From NCBI GenBank assembly GCA_025667525.1, contig CM046877.1, forward strand, positions 295,054,364-295,118,363: a stretch of DNA of 64,000 nucleotides. The letters are read 5' to 3'. Below, piece by piece: positions 59,196 to 64,000 of the stretch. Each line of letters begins with the position of its first letter. The first letter of the stretch is position 1. Source of the stretch: Glebionis coronaria (lineage: Eukaryota > Streptophyta > Magnoliopsida > Asterales > Asteraceae). A program made the position numbers and the translations under genes. The notes under the pieces are model-generated. The model searched no databases. It had not been told where the DNA came from and saw nothing but the letters and a program-made list of their open reading frames with translations.

Positions 59196-60549
59196 CGTGG
59201 GGTACTACCATTCTCATTGCTCAACTTCCTTTTGCTGCTTTCTTTTCTTGTTACTCTGTGTTTGCTCAAGCAAACTACTAGCACATCGCTTGAGCCACCC
59301 AAAAGGAGCAGAGAGAGGATACCTATTACTCTAATATTTTTTAACAGATTGACCATTTGCAGCAACCTCGTCAGTGCCAATTTTCTAAACGAAATCCAAC
59401 TTAGTATTACTTTTAACATATCTTCCTAAATTGTTTTCTTAAATCTGAATCACATTCTTCAAGCTCACTTGCATCAATACGAAAGGGGACAGCTTTCGCA
59501 TCCTCCAATTTCTTCAACTGCTTCTCAAGTGTCCATGCAACATCCCTTTGCTTCGCAAGTGTTTGCAGCTGAACTTTTCTTCAATGGAAGAATTTAACTC
59601 CGCCCATTCCTTGCCCCTTCTCTCATGATCAATATTAACTGCTTTCCTAGTCTCATCAAGTCTTTGCATCTCAATATTAACATGTTCTATTTCCTTTGCA
59701 GTAATCTTCATAAGAGACTAGATGTACTCGAGTTCATTCTTCTTTTCTTCCTCAAAGGCTTTTTCCTTTTCTTTTAGATAACTTTATGTTTCTTCTCGTT
59801 TGTTTTCAAGACAATTCTCAAACTCCTTTGATATTTGATATCTAGCATAAAATCAGTGCGTTCTTTATGAATTACTGAATTACTCGGATCGTTCTTGCTC
59901 AATTCTCTTCATGAATATTTCCCGATCATGTGAAAGTTACTCGATATACTTTTATACTGAACACGGAATAAATCTTTCTCCAACTTTAGAACAACATCTT
60001 CACCTTTCAACAACTTCGAAATTGTTAATCTTTCTTCTGCAATTCGTTCTGCTTCTAGTCTCAATTCCTCTTTTTTTTCATCAATCAACTCCCACTGCGT
60101 TTCAAACTTTGCCTTCTCAGACTTTAACTTGTCTGCGTAACTTCCAGTTCATGCTTTTGGGCTCTAATCAAATCAATATCTTCTTTCAATCTACCTTCTC
60201 AAATCATCAGTTCATTTGTTTCGGTTCTCATAGCCTCAACCATCTCCTCAACATGAGAAAACTCTTTACTTCTATTATTTAATGATCTCAAATACTCTTG
60301 AAGCTCATTTCTCTTGCAATTCACCCCATCCTTTTCTTTCTATAACATCGCCTTCTGTAATGTCACCCCGTTTTCCGTAATAGAAGTACACTTTTCTCCT
60401 TCTCCTAACAAAAACCAGTAGAAAGATCATTTCTTTGTCACATGGCCCTTTCCTGGACCTCCAAGTCATGCTCCTTTTCCAAAAGTAAATCCTCTCCACT
60501 CCCCTCAACTCTGAGCGCCTCTTGTTCCCAATCAATTCCTTTGTCAACT
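59196..60549 (-). pseudogene. CRWN4/NMCP2-like nuclear lamina protein fragment
   Basis: Many short blocks in shifting frames on the - strand match the coiled coil of plant CROWDED NUCLEI (NMCP) proteins: 'WELIDEKKEELRLEAERIAE', 'SYLKEKEKAFEEEKKNELE', 'EIEHVNIEMQRLDETRKAV', 'ERRGKEWAELNSSIEE' and, toward the end, 'LSAPFGWLKRCASSLLEQ'. The family builds the plant nuclear lamina at the nuclear edge. At least six stops or shifts are visible. The copy is cut at 60549 by the Athila-like LTR and ends at a CACG|GTAAGT donor at 59195. The 109-bp stretch to the RZ-1 piece has GT and AG ends. Confidence 0.75.
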
Positions 60550-62500
60550 TGATAACTAAGATTTTACTAGTTGAAAAGTTCGTTTCTCGGTATCTTAACG
60601 AATTGATTTCCGGTTCAAAGTACGACTTAATTGTTTTTGGTGAAAAAGAATATTTTTGGTTGTTTTAAATAAAAGTGCAAAACTTTAAAGTAAATGCAAT
60701 TAAATAAAATCTAAAACTAATTTAAAATAAATGGCAAGAAATTAAAGCGTGACGAAAAGTAAAAGGCGCTGAAAGTAAATAATGCAAACTTAAATCTATC
60801 TAAGGCAAACTTAAAATGCGACTAAAAATTAAACTAAGGCAAGGGTAAAATAAATCTAAAGCAATAAACTTAAAGTGCAGCTAAGGAAAAAGGCGGGAAA
60901 AATAAAGCTTGAAAATTAAAAACAGTAAGTAAAAAAAACTGAAATTAAAAAGAACCTGAAAACAGCTCATTCAGAATAATCCTTCGTTCGGAATAATCAC
61001 TCACCCGGAATGTCACCTTCGTTCGGAATGATTCTCCTTCACTCGGAATATTTACCAAAATCCTTGATCCGGAACAAATTCTCTATTCGGAATATGTCAC
61101 TTATCCGGAATAAATCCTTCGTTCGAAACTCCCTGCTGATTCGGAACTTCAATTGATTCAGAACTTCCTAAACAAAAGCCTTGATTCAGAACTTCTTGAT
61201 TCGGAACCCTTGATTCGGAACTCACTGATTCGGAACTTTAGAATGTTCCGAATGAAACACCTCTTCCACTGATCCAGAATACTTCCGAATGAAGCCTTCG
61301 TTCGGAATGACTAATTGGTTCGAAACGTTCCGAATAAAACACTTTGATCCGGAATAATAAATTATTCCGGATGAACACCCTTCGTTCGGACTGTTTGGAA
61401 TGAACCACTGATCCGGAATATCTTGGATGTTCCGAATGAACTCCACTGATTCGGAAGAAGTGGCTTGGTTTGGAACAATAGCCTTGATCCGGAACAATCA
61501 ACAAAACACCTTCACTGGAATGTTTGAGCTTAGTTTGATTCGGAACAATTTCAACACCTCCTTTATCCGGAATAAATGGCTTTGATTCAGAATGTTTTTC
61601 TGGGGAACAGTAAGAGAAGCAAAGAACAAGGAGAACAAAATATATACGAATCTAAACAAAACTAAACAAAATCAACCACAAGATTAAATCAAACTAATCA
61701 ATAAACATCTATTAATCATAAACAAACAATCCAAAACAATCAAACTAACAAATATAACCAAAATAACCAAAACCCACTTTAATCAAATCAATAAAATTAG
61801 AACATGAACATGAACAATAAACATAAAGATTAAGGATTAAAGAAAGGTAGATAGGAGATTAATAATAAAAAGTAAAGATTGACAAGAATTAAATGGAAAC
61901 TTACTTGAAATTAAAGGTATTTAAGGTGCAAGACAAGTATTTAAATTTGACATGAAAAGTAAATGACAAGGTAATTAAAATTGGAAGAACTAATTGTCAC
62001 TATTAGCCAACAAAACTAATGAAATGAAATCCTAATCTATTTATAGGGGAGGATTAGGAGGTGCTTAGGAAGCTTCCTCCCCTCTTTCATCTTTTCTTAA
62101 TTGCACCATTAAGTCCTTAAGTCTTTAATCTTCTTAAATATTGGACTTTAATGACTTTGTCTCAGGATTTCTTTAAACTCGTCTTGACATTTCTTCATAA
62201 ATAAGACTTGAGTTCTTCGGCTTTTAGTAAACTTCCGTCTTTTGACTTTTTCTTCGATAAATCTTCAGAATTGGTCTTGGACTTCCGTTCTTTTTGCACT
62301 CTTGATTTCTTTGACTTCGTCTTTCGTCTTTTTCTTTGATAAAAGCCCGTGAATGCCCGTGTTTTCTCCCTTTTCCACATTTTCGTCCTAAATCACAACA
62401 AAAACACAAACCACGCATAACTCCGACATAAAATACACGTTTTGGCTCGGTTATTATTGTAATTAAGTGGTAAAAAGGATGGGTGTTTACACACCTATCA
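60550..62500 (-). repeat. 3' LTR of Athila-like element B (1951 bp)
   Basis: On the - strand it runs TGATAGGTG...CTTAGTTATCA, with the same TGATA/TATCA ends as element A. U3 resembles element A; a TATA box (CTATAAATAG) is near 62037-62047 on the - strand. It inserted into the CRWN-like fragment (flank CAACT at 60545-60549). Confidence 0.85.
60950..61600 (-). repeat. TTCCGAAT/TTCCGGAAT motif array in LTR B
   Basis: About 30 copies of TTCGGAA, ATCCGGAAT, TTCCGAATGAA and GATTCGGAAC. Same motif idea as the array in LTR A but different order and spacing, so the two arrays evolved separately. Confidence 0.75.
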
Positions 62501-63074
62501 AATCCCCTACACTTGACCATTGCAATGTCCTCATGCAATGCATTAGTTACAAAGCACGTTTACACTTTTCATCATAATCAATCCACGTTGGCCTTAATTA
62601 AAGAGATAGAAAACTATAAACATTCAAAGTAAAGAAATCAAAATCATACCTTTGGGTTTTGGAAATGTTATGAATGATCATCATCCTCAAGTTTTCACTT
62701 TCTCCAAACCAAGCTTAAAAACGAGATCATTGTTATTATAAGTTAGCAAACTAACATGAACTCATGTGGGCCAATTACTCACTTAGACTCCCTTATTCCT
62801 AGGTGTATCTCTTATATCTTATTTTTGTCTTGAATGATCACGAGGATGCATTTTTGACTTATTTCGATAGTTATTTAGGCCGAAAATAAAGTGAACGATT
62901 TAATCAATAGTTAGCTAAAGGACAAAATCTTTTAAAACTGCTTCTCGGGACCTCATAAAGTTCATATCTTGGCATAACTCGCTTCACGATTTGAGACCTT
63001 TCTCGGACCGATATTTGGCAGCGACTTCATACTTCAAACCTTGAGAGACGTTCATGAAATAATGGCCTTCTCTT
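62501..63074 (-). mobile_element. Piece of Athila-like element B 3' non-coding region
   Basis: On the - strand it matches ~11403-12043 of element A, including TGTAGGGGATT beside the LTR (62500-62512). It is cut at 63074 by a new + strand LTR. Confidence 0.85.
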
Positions 63075-64000
63075 TGATAGGTGTGAAAACACCCATCCTT
63101 TTACCACTTAATTCTGGCTAAAACGAGACCAAAACACGTATTTAATATCATTTGTTTGGAATTATGCGTGGTTTTTATGTTTATTGCGTTTTCAGAGTCA
63201 ACCGGATGAATATTGAAGAAAACATGGGATTGCACGGGTTTTATCGAGGAAAAAGACTCAAGACGAAGTCTATTGTCCAAGAGATGCAAAAGATTTGAAG
63301 TCATTATGCCTATTTAAAGATTTATCGAAGAATAGAGCCAAAGATGGAAGATTCATATATGTCGAAGAACTCGAGTCTATTAAACAAAAGATTATAAGAC
63401 GAGTTGGAATTATTCACCGACACTTCTAAAAATCCAAAGTCGGAAACGTTTATTTTAAGAAGCGTGAAGACTAAAGAAGAAAGAAGAAAAGAAGCCCGAT
63501 ACCAAAGCCAATTCACAAGCCCATATCACACGCCTATATATAGGACCTTACTTCACAAAAATTACACACTTAGTTAGTTAGTTTTAGTTTTTCATTTTCT
63601 CTAGTTTTAGAGAGAGAAAGTTCCAAACTTTGTCTCACTAAACTTTTTTCTTTGTTTTCATCTTTTAAATTTAAGCTTTCTTTGATCTTTGTACTTTGGA
63701 TTTCATTAATCTTATTCAAGTTAAGCTTTTAATTTCTTTAATTCTCTTCTACTTTTCTTAATTTATCTAAATCCTTAATCCGATTGTTTAATTCCATACG
63801 GTTTGGATTTGTGGATGAGTTCGTGATCAAAGTTTGATCTTTCTTATTTCTTTTAAGCTCTCACACGTATAAGCTATAAGCCTTCTATGCTTATTTGCTT
63901 ATTGCTTGTTTTAGCTTATTGGTTTTCGGATTCCATATAAGTTTTAGTCATTCAAAAGTTTTGTTTACTAAGTTTAAGGTTTCTCGTCTTCAAAAGTTGT
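63075..64000 (+). repeat. LTR of Athila-like element C (runs off window)
   Basis: Begins TGATAGGTGTGAAAACACCC and follows LTR A for ~330 bp closely, then loosely to a TATA box (CTATATATAGG, ~63531-63542). After that the sequence is unlike LTR A: no CCGGAAT array, a GAGAGAGAAAG tract instead. The element body lies beyond 64000, or this is a solo LTR. Confidence 0.8.

Overview
This window is a plant nuclear sequence, almost certainly repeat-rich (pericentromeric or intergenic) heterochromatin of a eudicot. The gag and third-ORF protein styles are ones I associate with Asteraceae; that placement is inference. About 54 of 64 kb is nested LTR retrotransposons. I see no intact host gene, no rRNA or tRNA gene, and nothing prokaryotic.

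Layout. (1) 1-13658: a Ty3/gypsy Athila-like element on the + strand, its 5' LTR cut by the window edge. Its gag-pol is split by a 3.08 kb solo LTR (3165-6243) flanked by the duplication ATATT. (2) 13659-13827 and 52189-53297: two arms of a ~62-bp tandem repeat built on a palindromic CTTCACGCGTGAAG-type core. (3) 13828-52188: a Ty1/copia element (copia 1, + strand) that split that array. It was itself split by a chromodomain gypsy element (Tekay-like, - strand, 18832-43322, duplication TGATG) and by a 2.03 kb solo LTR (45061-47091, duplication GTACG). (4) 29865-41931: a second copia element (copia 2, - strand, duplication ATATT) sitting in the 5' LTR of the Tekay-like element. The nesting order is therefore repeat array, copia 1, Tekay-like, copia 2, from oldest to youngest.

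(5) 53298-60549: a 7 kb low-copy stretch holding pieces of unrelated host genes. On the + strand lie POLAR-like, PCFS4-like, PPR and L-type lectin receptor kinase fragments, nearly back to back. On the - strand lie CRWN/NMCP and RZ-1-like RNA-binding protein fragments. This looks like gene-fragment capture (Helitron or Pack type) or a junk-gene mosaic, later broken by another Athila-like element. (6) 60550-63074: 3' LTR and 3' untranslated piece of a - strand Athila-like element. (7) 63075-64000: start of a + strand Athila-like LTR.

All retroelement genes are near-complete but broken by a few stops and frameshifts, so none looks autonomous as it stands. Most interrupting stops fit C-to-T change at CAG, CAA or CGA codons, as expected of methylated silent DNA. 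The most unusual features are a spliced third ORF in copia 2 whose intron carries a three-copy repeat, an acidic ORF upstream of gag in the Tekay-like element, dense motif arrays in LTRs and leaders, and the gene-fragment string at 55.2-60.5 kb.
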